From Hypericum androsaemum (Eukaryota > Streptophyta > Magnoliopsida > Malpighiales > Hypericaceae), in NCBI GenBank assembly GCA_963995505.1, contig OZ023195.1:6840109-6904108 (forward strand): DNA of 64,000 nt. Direction: 5' to 3'. This document shows positions 46,937 through 58,084 of the stretch, piece after piece. Position 1 is the first letter of the stretch; every line of letters starts with the position of its first letter. A program made the position numbers and the translations under genes. The notes beneath the pieces are model-generated. The model was not told the origin of the DNA, ran no database searches, and saw only the letters and a program-made list of their open reading frames with translations.

Positions 46937-49400
46937 TGTGATATCTTATAAATGGTCGGTTGGAATAAACTGTATTCTATGGTACAATCTACATATGAGA
47001 TGTGTTAGGAAGTGTTTCTAGATATTCTATAGTCTTCTTAGGATTCTAGCTAACTACAACAAAGCCTAGTCAATTATTCCAAGCTTTAAGAATTTTGTTG
47101 GTCAAGTTCGGACAGCAATGACCTTTGTTTAGTAAATGGAGCACCACGTTCTCAATTTTACTCCAAATTGATCCAAAAACTACACACATAGGGCTACAAT
47201 TTGTTAGTTGACAAGTTTTTATAAAACGCAATGGAAGACAGTCAAAACAGAGCTTGAATGAGTCTCTTTCTGATTGGACCCCATTGGGAATCAATCAATC
47301 ATCTATTACCACTTGCTTGTTCATTAGACTTGGTTAAGGAGGTGAGTTAAGCTGGACTCTTACTCACCTATATACTTTTGGGACTCAAAAACCTTAAGGA
47401 AGACGAAAGAAATTCCGAGACTCAGCCATAACTCAAAAGAGAAGAGAAAGTAGAGAGAGAGAGTAAGAGGAAAGAGAAAGAAGCAGGTGACAAAGAACGA
47501 CTTGGTAAGCTATATTCTGCCTCGAACTAGATTTTTATACCTTCATCAAAGTTGTAGAGGACATAAATAACTTTCTGAGCATATATTATATGTCCAGTTT
47601 TGATAAAGGAATCGGCGTGGAATTAATTTTGAACATTGGACTAGTTACTGGAGTATCAAGTGAGGTGGTCTAAGAAGAATTACTTGGTAAGTTATCTTTG
47701 GATTTGAATTAGACTTTTATGTCTTCACAGAAGTTGTAGAGGACTCAAATACCTTGTTAACGATATATCATATGTTCTATTCTGATCAAGGAGCCAATAG
47801 GAAATCTATTTTGAACAACGGACTATCTACAGGGAGACACAGATGAGCTAGTGGAAGAAGAATGGCTTGGTAAGCTTAGTTGGACTCCGAATTGGACTTA
47901 GGTTACTTCTTACAGATTGTAGAAGACTTAATTAGCTTTCTAACGCCATATTATACGCCCTGTTTGGATGAAAAAATCACCTTCAAGACCTAGTTGAAAG
48001 TTGGACTAGCTGCCTGGTTCAGGATTGAGCAGGGTTTATGAGTAAAGGCTTGGTAAGTTAATTCTTTTGGATTTTAGGTTGATTTTTGGACCCTGAGTTA
48101 TCAAGAACATATAAGAGCGCTTAAGTACAGTAAATTAATTGGGTTTTGTATGATATCAGGTTATATGTGATATCTATCGAACTTAAAAGCGATTGAGCTT
48201 ATCGTGTGCTCAATATGTAACTCGGTTGGGAAGTGAGGAACTGACCTCATTTTATGATTGGAAATTATTATACAGATCATGTAAAGCTTTCTCAAAGTGC
48301 TTTTGGTGAAGAAAACTATCTGGGAGGAACGGTTGAAGGTTGAAAGTGACGAGAGATTAGGACTCGGGAAATCGGCACTATTGCGTGATATTAATTTGTG
48401 TAAGCGAATAGAACATGATAAATTTGGTTTTGTTTGGTGCATGTGCATGTTTCAGGCCTTGATTATGTGCATCTCATGCATATGAAGTATGTTCATGAAG
48501 TGGTCATGTGCATTTGCAATAAGATCGATCATGTTTGGATTGGTCTGTGAGAGATATGTCACATATGAATGGCTAGCTAGAGAATATTTCTTTCCTAGCG
48601 TTGGGCCAATTTATGTGGGTATGCTATGTTATTTTTGGTGAGATATGGACAGGTTTTCCCATGCTAACCGGGGATGTTAGCCTATGTGCACATAGACTGG
48701 GGATATCCTAGTTTACTACTATTAAACTTAGTATGTGATTATGGAAAGGAGATCTGATGGCCATGTTGATATCCCTGTGCTGGAGAGGAAGTGGCCCGTC
48801 TAAATCTATCTATAGCTCACCGTTTGTTCACTAGGTGAACTTTTGTGTGTGTGTGATCATATGGTTGGCATGCATCTTGTGGTCTTGCATATTGTTGGAC
48901 ATGGTTAAGTTCTGTCTCTCATATGTAGCAGACATAACCAATATGTTATGTTCTATCTTCTTACTAAGTGTTTCAAAACACTTACCCCTTACTAATCCAT
49001 CTCAGGTTAAAGCAATCATAGTTTGCCTCGGGTTCTGGAGTCCGTGGTGCATGCCCATCTCTTCCATTCGAGGGCTACTCTTTTGAGGTCTCCGGATCAT
49101 GCTATCTTTTGTACTCTTGTATAGACGCTCCGTAATGGTTTTCAGAGGCTAGATCCTAGACTATGCTTTGGTTTGAACATGTATCACAGGAAACTTGTTC
49201 AGACTTTTGGTGATGGTTCTCACACCATTTTTGTATATCTTATATTTTGAGAGGCATGTGTATATAGCGTGCCCTGGTGTTGCTTTAAATAAATATTGAT
49301 AAACTTTATGCTATGTTTTGAGGCTGGCTAGATCTGCATTTTGTAGTTTGTATACAGTGGAGTCTAGCGCCGGTCACCGACCGCATGATGGGTCGTGACA
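46937..49400 (+). repeat. Gypsy 5' LTR (2464 bp)
   Basis: It starts TGTGATATC and ends GTCGTGACA, and is followed after three bases by the primer site. The start is confirmed by the same sequence right after the polypurine tract of the 3' LTR. Its frames (for example 48835-49086) have no domain. Confidence 0.9.
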
Positions 49401-49403
49401 GAC

Positions 49404-49416
49404 TTGGTATCAGAGC
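49404..49416 (+). other. Gypsy primer-binding site
   Basis: TTGGTATCAGAGC is complementary to the 3' end of initiator tRNA-Met and stands three bases after the LTR. Confidence 0.85.
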
Positions 49417-49559
49417 TCAATAGAGTTTTGTCTTATGTGTTATCTAAATGTGTACTTTAGGAACCCTACGGAGCATAGGATCGGTCATGTCTTTGTCCCT
49501 CATTATATCAGCTTGTCCTTTGGTCTTCTTAAATTATGACTTGCTCTTATAGGGAGAAT

Positions 49560-52500
49560 ATGCCTGTTAAACGTAGAGGTGCGGAAACTACTATCAGGGA
49601 GCGAGGTGAGTGCTGCGATGGACATAGAGATGATATTGTACTTGAGCCAGCACTACCAGCTGAGAACACAACTACAGATAATACCACGACAGTTGAGATT
49701 GACCCACCAGTTGGTGGTACTTCTGAGGCTGAAAGGCATGGTGGTTATGCGGTGGACCGAGTGTTGATAGCAATGGAGAAATTTATTGCTACTCAACAAA
49801 GCCAGATGGATCGAAAAGCTGCATTGGTTCCTAGAGATGACTCATTGGCAGAGTTTTTAAAGTTGGAGCCACCTACATTTTCAGGTGTGCGTGATGATCC
49901 TCAGGTATTTGTTGATGAAATGGAGAAGAGGTGGAAGATCCTAAAATGTGAAGGAAAGAGGATGGTGGAGTTGGCTGCATTTAAGTTAACTAGAGAGGCT
50001 GGAGTTTGGTTCCAAACAGTGGGATCACGTGGATGGACTTGGAAGAAGTTTAGTAAAGCTTTATTGGACTGCTTCTTGCCGGAGAGTTTGAGGGATGCAC
50101 GTGCCTTTGAGTTTGAGCGGTTAGTAAACACACCAGAGATGACGGTAACTGAGTATGATCAGAGGTTTTGTTATCTTTCCTGTTATGCAAAGCATTTAAT
50201 TCCTGATGAGGAGAAGAAGGTAAAGAGGTTCATTCGGGGACTTGATGATGCTATGTTCAAAGTTATGTACCCTCGTGGATTCAAGTCATATACAGCTGCA
50301 GTGCATTGTGCAAGGACATTAGAGATGCGTGATACTGAGCGCCAGATGACCCAAAGGCAACCAAAAGTGCAGAGGGTTGAAAGACAACCACAACCTAGTT
50401 TTAACCAAAGCTTTGGGCAACAACAAAGAAGGATGAGCAATCAGCCTGCCTTGTCAAGGGGCGGTGGATCATTTGGTAGATTTGGGAGAGGAAAAGATGT
50501 TCGCAACCTACATGGTAGTCGGGACCAGTCTAGTAGCTCAGCAAATTGTCCAAGATGTGGGAAACAACAACATCATGGAAGGCCATGCCATAGACAGACA
50601 GGAGCTTGCTTTGGATGTGGCAATTATAGACATCATATCAAAGATTGTCCTGAGGATAAGGCAAGGCAACGTGTACAGGTTGCTAGTCTTTCTAGCGTAC
50701 CTCATGGTTACAGATTTTCTCGACCTCAAGAACAAAGTAGGAGTTCAATCAGCCAGAGCAATGAGGGAGAGAATTCAGTTCATAGGGAAAAGGAGCCTAT
50801 GGAGCATAGTGGAGGTGGTCCTGCTCGAGTATATGCTTTGACAAAGAAAGATGCTACCGCATCTAATACTGTGGTTTCAGGTATACTCCCTATAGGCTTG
50901 TCAGATGCTCGAGTCTTGTTTAATTCGGGGTCGACACATTCATTCTTGTCACCCCAGTTTGCTAAGTCTTTTGATGATCAACTTGTGTCCTTAGGGGAGT
51001 CACTAGATGTTTGTACCCCATCAGGTCATATCATACATGTGCATTTAGTTCTTAAATCATGTGTGATTGTTGTTGATGGACGTGATATGGTTGCTGATTT
51101 ACACGTGCTTGATATGGAGGATTTTGATGTGATTTTGGGTATGGATTGGTTATCATCATATCGTGCAACAGTAGATTGTTTCAATAAGATTGTGACCTTC
51201 AAGCCTAAGGGTGAGCTTGAATTTATGTTTCGGGGTGATGGGATGGTAATTCCAGCTAGACTTATCTCATGTTTGAAGGCCTTCAGATTATTAAAAAGGG
51301 GTTGTGTAAGTTATTTGGCTATTATTAAAGAAGCTGATGCAGATGCAAAGAAGATAACTATTGATGAGATTCCTGTCGTGAAAGAATTTTTAGATGTTTT
51401 TCCAGATGACTTGCCAGGTTTGCCACCTGAGAGGGAGATTGAGTTTTGCATTGAGTTAATGCCAGGGACCGAACCAATCTTTATACCTCCGTATCGTATG
51501 GCACCTGCTGAGTTAAAAGAGTTGAAGGTTCAATTGCAGGATCTGTTGGATAAAGGATATATTCGGCCTAGTGTTTCCCCATGGGGTGCTCCAGTGTTGT
51601 TTGTTAGAAAGAAAGATGGAAGTTTAAGGTTGTGCATTGATTATCGTAAGCTCAATAAGGTAACTATTCGCAACCAATATCCTCTTCCACGCATTGATGA
51701 TTTGTTTGATCAGTTAAGGGATGCCAAGTGGTTTTCAAAGGTTGATTTAAGGTCTGGATATCATCAGTTGAGGATCCGAAAAGAAGATGTGACTAAGATA
51801 GCCTTCATAACTCGATATGGACACTATGAGTTCTTAGTTATGCCATTTGGTCTTACTAATGCACCTGCTTTCTTTATGGGTTTGATGAACCGAGTGTTCA
51901 AGCCATTCTTGGATCAGTTTGTAGTTGTCTTTATTGATGATATATTGATCTACTCACGAACTAAGGAAGAACATGAAGGACATCTTCAGTTGGTTTTGAA
52001 GACCTTGCTTGATAATCAGTTGTATGCTAAATTCTCCAAGTGTGAGTTTTGGTTGCAAAGTGTGGCATTCCTAGGACATGTTGTTTCCAAGGATGGAGTG
52101 TCAGTTGATCCAATGAAGGTGGAAGCTGTGGTGAATTGGCCAACTCCAACCAATGTTACTGAGGTACGTAGCTTCCTTGGTTTGGCTGGATATTACAGAC
52201 GGTTTGTAAAAGGGTTTTCTACTTTGGCTGCTCCACTCACTCGATTGACACAGAAGAATGTAAAATATGTGTGGGTAGAAGATTGTGAGAGAAGTTTTCA
52301 GAAGTTGAAAAGTTTGTTAACCAATGCTCCTGTTTTGGCTTTACCGTCTGCATCCGGGGGATATGCTGTGTACTGTGATGCTTCAAGGATTGGTTTGGGA
52401 TGTGTTTTGATGCAGGGAAGGAATGTGATAGCTTATGCATCTAGACAGTTGAAGAAACATGAGCACAATTACCCAGTGCACGACTTGGAAATGGCTGCAG

Positions 52501-54284
52501 TGGTGTTTGCACTCAAGATATGGAGGCATTATCTATATGGTGAGAAATTTGAAATATTTACGGATCATAAGAGTTTAAAGTATATTTTTGATCAGAGGGA
52601 TCTAAATATGAGGCAGAGGAGATGGATGGAGCTTCTGAAAGACTATGATTGTGTCATTAGCTATCATCCAGGGAAGGCTAATGTTGTTGCAGATGCTTTA
52701 AGCCAGAAATCAGCTGGTAGTTTGGCACATATGTCATTGATTCGAAGACCTTTGATTTCAAGCCTACATGAGCTAGTTGACCAAGGGTTGGAGTTGACAA
52801 CAGTTCTAAATGGAACTGAACCTGTGATGTTGGGTGAGATACATATGCAACCAACTATCCGTGGTCGAGTTGTGGAACTACAACGAGAGGACCCTGAGTT
52901 GATGGAGATGATTGAAAAAGTAGAGGAAGATGCATTGCCTAAATTTTATCTTAGTTCAAATGGTGTTTTATATTTTGGTACTCGATTGGTTGTGCCTGAT
53001 GTAGGAGATTTGAGGAGAGACATTATGGCTCAAGCGCATAAGGCTGTGTATAGTATGCATCCAGGTTCGACCAAGATGTATCAAGATATGAAGAATCATT
53101 ATTGGAGGAATGGCATGAAAAAGGACATTGGTGATTTTGTCGCTAAGTGTTTAACATGTCAACATGTTAAAGCTGAACATCAAAGACCTTCTGGTTTGTT
53201 GCAACCATTGGATATTCTAGAATAGAAATGGGAACGAATTACCATGGATTTGTTAGTGGGCCTCCCGACTTCACCAAGGGGGTTTGATTCTGTTTGGGTT
53301 ATTGTGGATCGATTGACGAAGTCGGCACATTTTATACCTATTAAGAATACATATGATGCAGCAAAGTTTGCCCAACTATTCATTGATCAGATTGTTCGAC
53401 TGCACGGAGTTCCAGTTTCAATAGTTTCTGATCGAGGGACACATTTTACATCTCGATTTTGGAAGAAGTTTCAAGATGCCATGGGTACTCGTTTGGATTT
53501 GAGTACAGCTTTCCATCCTCAGACAGATGGACAGTCAGAACGGACAATACAAATATTGGAGGATATGATGCGAGCATGTGTGATGGATTTTGGAGGGAGC
53601 TGGGAGCTCTATTTGCCTTTAATGGAGTTTTCCTACAATAACAGTTATCAAGCTAGTATTCTGATGGCACCTTATGAGGCATTGTATGGTAGAAAGTGTA
53701 GGTCACCAATATGTTGGGATGAAGTTTGTGAGAAGCAACAGTTGAGTCTTGAATTCATACAGGAGACAATTGATAAGATTAAGGTGATTCGGAAATGATT
53801 AGTGATAGCTCAAAGTAGACAGAAGACATACTCAGATAAAAGGAGAAAAGATATTGAGTTTGAAGTGGGTACCAATGTGTTTCTGAAGGTATCTCCAATG
53901 AAAGGGATTATGAGATTTGGGAAAAAGGGTAAATTGAGTCCAAGATATGTGGGACCATTTGAGATTCTGGAGTGGGTTGGTCGAGTGGCTTATCGGTTGG
54001 CATTACCACCCACATTCTGGCATATACATCCAGTGTTTCATATCTCGATGCTTAGGAGATACCTATATGATCCTTCATATGTGTTAGACCAGCCAAATGT
54101 GGACTTCCAGGATGATCTTACGTACGAAGAGCGACCCTTACGGATATTGGGTCGACAAGTGAGAAATTTGAGGACCAAAGATCTTCCATTTGTGAAAGTG
54201 GAATGGCAAAATCATTCTCCAGCAGAGGCTACATGGGAGTTAGAGGAGGATATGCGAGGGAAGTATCCAAACCTATTTGACTAA
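49560..54284 (+). pseudogene. Gypsy gag-pol, interrupted by two stop codons
   Basis: One frame runs from the ATG at 49560 (MPVKRRGAE; an ATG at 49536 is also in frame) to a TAG at 53223-53225, continues in the same frame to a TGA at 53796-53798, and ends at 54284. Visible parts are the gag core; a CCHC knuckle (CFGCG..C, about 50608-50650); the protease, whose motif reads FNSGST with AAT at 50922-50924 where the family has aspartate; the RT with FIDD (51930-51941); RNase H beginning YCDAS; the integrase zinc site (about 53036-53162) and catalytic core, with the first stop between them; and a chromodomain-like end (FVKVEWQNHSPAEATWE). All three lesions are transitions relative to the expected codons. 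It is not translatable as a polyprotein. Confidence 0.9.
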
Positions 54285-54333
54285 CACTGTAAGTACTCCA
54301 TGCCTTTAGTAAATTCGGGGACCAAATTTTTAT

Positions 54334-54346
54334 AAGGAGGGGAGAA
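54334..54346 (+). other. Gypsy polypurine tract
   Basis: AAGGAGGGGAGAA directly precedes the TGTGATATC start of the 3' LTR; it primes plus-strand synthesis in LTR elements. Confidence 0.85.
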
Positions 54347-54347
54347 T

Positions 54348-56126
54348 TGTGATATCTTATAAATGATCGGTTGGAATAAACTGTATTCTATGGTACAATC
54401 TACATATGAGATGTGTTTGGAAGTGTTTCTAGATATTCTATAGTCTTCTTAGGATTCTAGCTAACTACAACAAAGCCTAGTCAATTATTCCAAGCTTTAA
54501 GAATTTTGTTGGTCAAGTTCGGACAGCAATGACCTTTGTTTAGTAAATGGAGCACCACGTTCTCAATTTTACTCCAAATTGATCCAAAAACTACACACAT
54601 AGGGCTACAATTTGTTAGTTGACAAGTTTTTATAAAACGCAATGGAAGACAGTCAAAACGGAGCTTGAATGAGTCTCTTTCTGATTGGACCCCATTGGAA
54701 AACAACCAATCATCTATTACCACTTGCTTGTTCATTAGACTTGGTTAAGGAGGTGAGTCAAGCTGGACTCTTACTCACCTATATACTTTTGGGACTCAGA
54801 AACCTTAAGGAAGAGGCAAGAAATTCCGAGACTCAGCCATAACTCAAAAGAGAAGAGAAAGTTGAGAGAGAGAGTAAGAGGAAAGAGAAAGAAGCAGGTG
54901 ACAAAGAACGACTTGGTAATAATTTCCAATCATAATTTCCAATCATGAGGTCGGTGACCGACGCTAGACTCCACTGTATACAAACTACAAAATGCAGATC
55001 TAGCCAGCCTCAAAACATAGCATAAAGTTTATCAATATTTATTTAAAGCAACACCAGGGCACGCTATATACACATGCCTCTCAAAATATAAGATATACAA
55101 AAATGGTGTGAGAACCATCACCAAAAATCTGAACAAGTTTCCTGTGATACATGTTCAAACCAAAGCATAGTCTAGGATCTAGCCTCTGAAAACCATTACG
55201 GAGCGTCTATACAAGAGTACAAAAGATAGCATGATCCGGAGACCTCAAAAGAGTAGCCCTCGAATGGAAGAGATGGGCATGCACCACGGACTCCAGAACC
55301 CGAGGCAAACTATGATTGCTTTAACCTGAGATGGATTAGTAAGGGGTAAGTGTTTTGAAACACTTAGTAAGAAGATAGAACATAACATATTGGTTATGTC
55401 TGCTACATATGAGAGACAGAACTTAACCATGTCCAACAATATGCAAGACCACAAGATGCATGCCAACCATATGATCACACACACACAAAAGTTCACCTAG
55501 TGAACAAACGGTGAGCTATAGATAGATTTAGACGGGCCACTTCCTCTCCAGCACAGGGATATCAACATGGCCATCAGATCTCCTTTCCATAATCACATAC
55601 TAAGTTTAATAGTAGTAAACTAGGATATCCCCAATCTATGTGCACATAGGCTAACATCCCCGGTTAGCACGGGAAAACCTGTCCATATCTCACCAAAAAT
55701 AACATAGCATACCCACATAAATTGGCCCCACGCTAGGAAAGAAATATTCTCTAGCTAGCCATTCATATGTGACATATCTCTTACAGACCAATCCAAACAT
55801 GATCGATCTTATTGCAAATGCACATGACCACTTCATGAACATACTTCATATGCATGAGATGCACATAATCAAGGCCTGAAACATGCACATGCACCAAACA
55901 AAACCAAATTTATCATATTCTATTCGCTTACACAAACAAATATCACGCAATAGTGCCGATTTTCCGAGTCCTAATCTCTCGTCACTTTCAACCTTCAACC
56001 GTTCCTCCCAGATAGTTTTCTTCACTGAAAGCACTTCGAGAACGCTTTACATGATCTGTATAATAATTTCCAATCATAAAATGAGGTCAGTTCCTCACTT
56101 CCCAACCGAGTTACATATTGAGCACA
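54348..56126 (+). repeat. Gypsy 3' LTR, partly inverted and deleted
   Basis: 54348-54918 is collinear with the first about 570 bp of the 5' LTR, with roughly a dozen scattered differences. 54949-56126 is the reverse complement of 48205-49382 without indels (position sums equal 104331 throughout). The LTR part 47510-48204 and the terminal GTGACA are missing. The junction (54919-54948) holds two copies of AATTTCCAATCAT, itself a piece of the inverted LTR. Confidence 0.9.
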
Positions 56127-57019
56127 ACTTATGACAAAGTGATAAAAAAATTCTCAAAGTCAAGTATTGAACTTGTGACCTTAAGTCCAAAGACCACAAC
56201 TTAAACCAATTTGCCTATCAAGAATTACTTACCTAATTATTACAATTTAATTTATTTAATATAATATTTATGTTGGATAATAAAAATTAAAAGCAAAATT
56301 GCAAGAAGTTGGAATCGAACTTTTGACCATCAAGTAAAAAGTGACACCTCCTACCACCAAGACCAAACACGTGTTATGTCTTTTTTACCAAGATCCGACT
56401 TTTTATGTCGGATCTTGGTCATCCGACGTTTTTTGTCGGATCTTGGTCATCCGACTAAAAAAGTCGGATCTTGGTAATCCGACTAAAAAAGTCAGATTTT
56501 GGTCCAAGATCCGACTTTTTTTTTCGTTCGTGCCACGTGGACACCACATCCGTAATACTTTATATTCGAACACTTTTTTCACAAAAAACTACCAACAGTA
56601 ACACTAAACAGACAAAAAACCCTGAGGAGCAAGGCGTGGGTTTCTTTTGTCTTCTAGGGTTTTTTACTGTTGCATCTCCATCGAAAGATACAACATTAGT
56701 GACCAATAAGAATAAACGATCGCAATACCACGTATATCAATAGATGAATGAATTATTTTTTTAACCAAATCTTAAATTATATTTTAAAAAATATTGTGCT
56801 TTAAATAACTCTTGAGAGAGTTTTAACATCGCTTAAAATTTTTACCCAGCTCGAATTCAGATTAGTCGACCAAATGGATGAAAGAATTATTCTAATTTAA
56901 TTGGAGTGTCTCAATTTTGAATTTATTAGATGCAATAATGTTAAGTATTTATTAAAAATTTTTATTATTTTCAAAAATTATAACCCATAATCTATCGATT
57001 TAGATTAGCTGTTCTTAAA
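56127..57019. other. Spacer with SINE-like and foldback repeats
   Basis: The minus strand at 56145-56235 has box-A-like GCAAATTGGTTTAAG and box-B-like GGTCACAAGTTCAATAC motifs. 56300-56370 has a second such pair (AAAAGTTCGATTCC). These look like worn tRNA-derived SINEs. A foldback tandem repeat is listed separately. 56760-57000 carries the dispersed short repeat. Confidence 0.4.
56388..56520. repeat. 28-bp tandem repeat made of small hairpins
   Basis: Units of the form GTCGGATCTTGGTCATCCGAC plus a T- or A-rich heptamer repeat about four times. The left boundary is a perfect hairpin, CCAAGATCCGAC / GTCGGATCTTGG around a 7-base loop, and the right boundary returns to CCAAGATCCGAC. Confidence 0.8.
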
Positions 57020-57970
57020 GTCCAACGCAGACTTAAACGGCCTCTTCAAGTGGGCCGAGTGGTCTAACTCGGACATCCTACTTAGCGGGCCGAGGTGCCC
57101 AACTCAGACATATCGACCTCATAAGCCAAAGCGTCCAACCCGGACATATCACTTCATGGATCAAGGCACCTTACCCGGATATATCTACTTCACGTACCGA
57201 AGTGCACAACCTGCACATATCGACTTCATGTACCGAAGTGTCTAACGCGGACATATCGACTTCACGGACTGAAGTGTCCAACCCGGACATATCGACTTCA
57301 CGGACTGAAGTGTCCAACCCGGACATATCGATCTCACGGGCCGAAGAGCTCGACGTTCACCCAGACATACAACTTCGAGGGCACAACTTGGACATCCCGG
57401 ATGACTTCAGAGATAGGACATCCACTCGGAATTCAAGGATGGGTCGCCCACTCGGACTTCACGGATGGGGCGTCCACCTTCGAACTAAGAGCAAATATCT
57501 ATGTTAAACTATATTTTTGACCTCCTTCTGCTCCGAATCAGAACATATTGTAAACTAAAGAGTTGTATATCCCTATCTTAGCTTTCCATAGAAACTTGAA
57601 TCGTCTCATTTTGATCTACATATAAAAAGTTATGAGCATTTTACTGAGGAGCGTTACCTAGGCAGGCGAGAAGCTGACGGAACCGGGAGCTTTGGTCTTG
57701 GAAGCCATCTATCATCACCGGTTTCGACCAAGTAAGACCATATTCAGACTCAATGGAGGGAAGACCATCGACAACCTCTTTCCAACTCAAAACCGGAAGT
57801 GATTGCTTTGAGACAACACCACCCACCGATCACTTTCAGACCACATCGGTCACCGGTCAACCGGTCACCCGATTACCTTGCGACCATACCGAGTACCTCA
57901 ATACCTCAAAATATATTGACAATGTCGAGATTATTTTTATACCTCAACACCTTATCAAGTTGTATCATTT
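57020..57970 (-). mobile_element. LTR retrotransposon fragment (copy B), reverse orientation
   Basis: The reverse complement matches 1958-3110: GAGGTATAAAAATAA (57926-57944 region), the ACCGGTGACCGATGTGG motif run, the GTCTTACTTGGTCGAAACCGG block, and then the 36-bp minisatellite. The LTR itself is not included. Confidence 0.75.
57040..57350. repeat. 36-bp tandem repeat (about eight units), partner of 2945-3108
   Basis: The two best units are identical: CGACTTCACGGACTGAAGTG followed by TCCAACCCGGACATAT. Flanking units are increasingly diverged. Because the period is a multiple of three, an open frame of repeated STSRTEVSNPDI appears at 57202-57507; I regard it as an artefact. Confidence 0.8.
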
Positions 57971-57989
57971 GTAATCATAAAGATATGGC

Positions 57990-58084
57990 GTGGTAAAGCT
58001 CTTCCAACAAGTATTTAACACTGCTGCATATTCAAGAAATTGAACCTGAGATCTGGTTAAGTTAGAACATTTCCCTTACCAGTT
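57990..58084 (-). repeat. SINE-like short repeat
   Basis: On the minus strand: AGATCAACTGGTAAGGG (box-A-like), GGTTCAATTTC (box-B-like), and GCAGCAGTGTTAAATACTTG. It is the best-preserved head of the dispersed family. Confidence 0.5.

Larger units (their letters stand above)
46937..56126 (+). mobile_element. Ty3-gypsy retrotransposon, nearly full length, inactivated
   Basis: The element has a 5' LTR (46937-49400), primer site (49404-49416), gag-pol (49560-54284), polypurine tract (54334-54346) and a rearranged 3' LTR (54348-56126). Domain order is gag, protease, RT, RNase H, integrase, then a chromodomain-like tail, placing it among plant chromoviruses, probably near Tekay/Del (by eye). It is dead: two stop codons and an altered protease motif. 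It lies at the edge of the copia fragment, probably inserted into it. Confidence 0.92.

Noticed and set aside
48835..49086. 83-codon frame repeated at 55245-55496
   Set aside because: It is LTR sequence, repeated only because the LTR is repeated.
56300..56370. A tRNA gene on the minus strand
   Set aside because: There is a box-B-like motif, but no acceptor stem or cloverleaf can be drawn; a SINE remnant is more likely.
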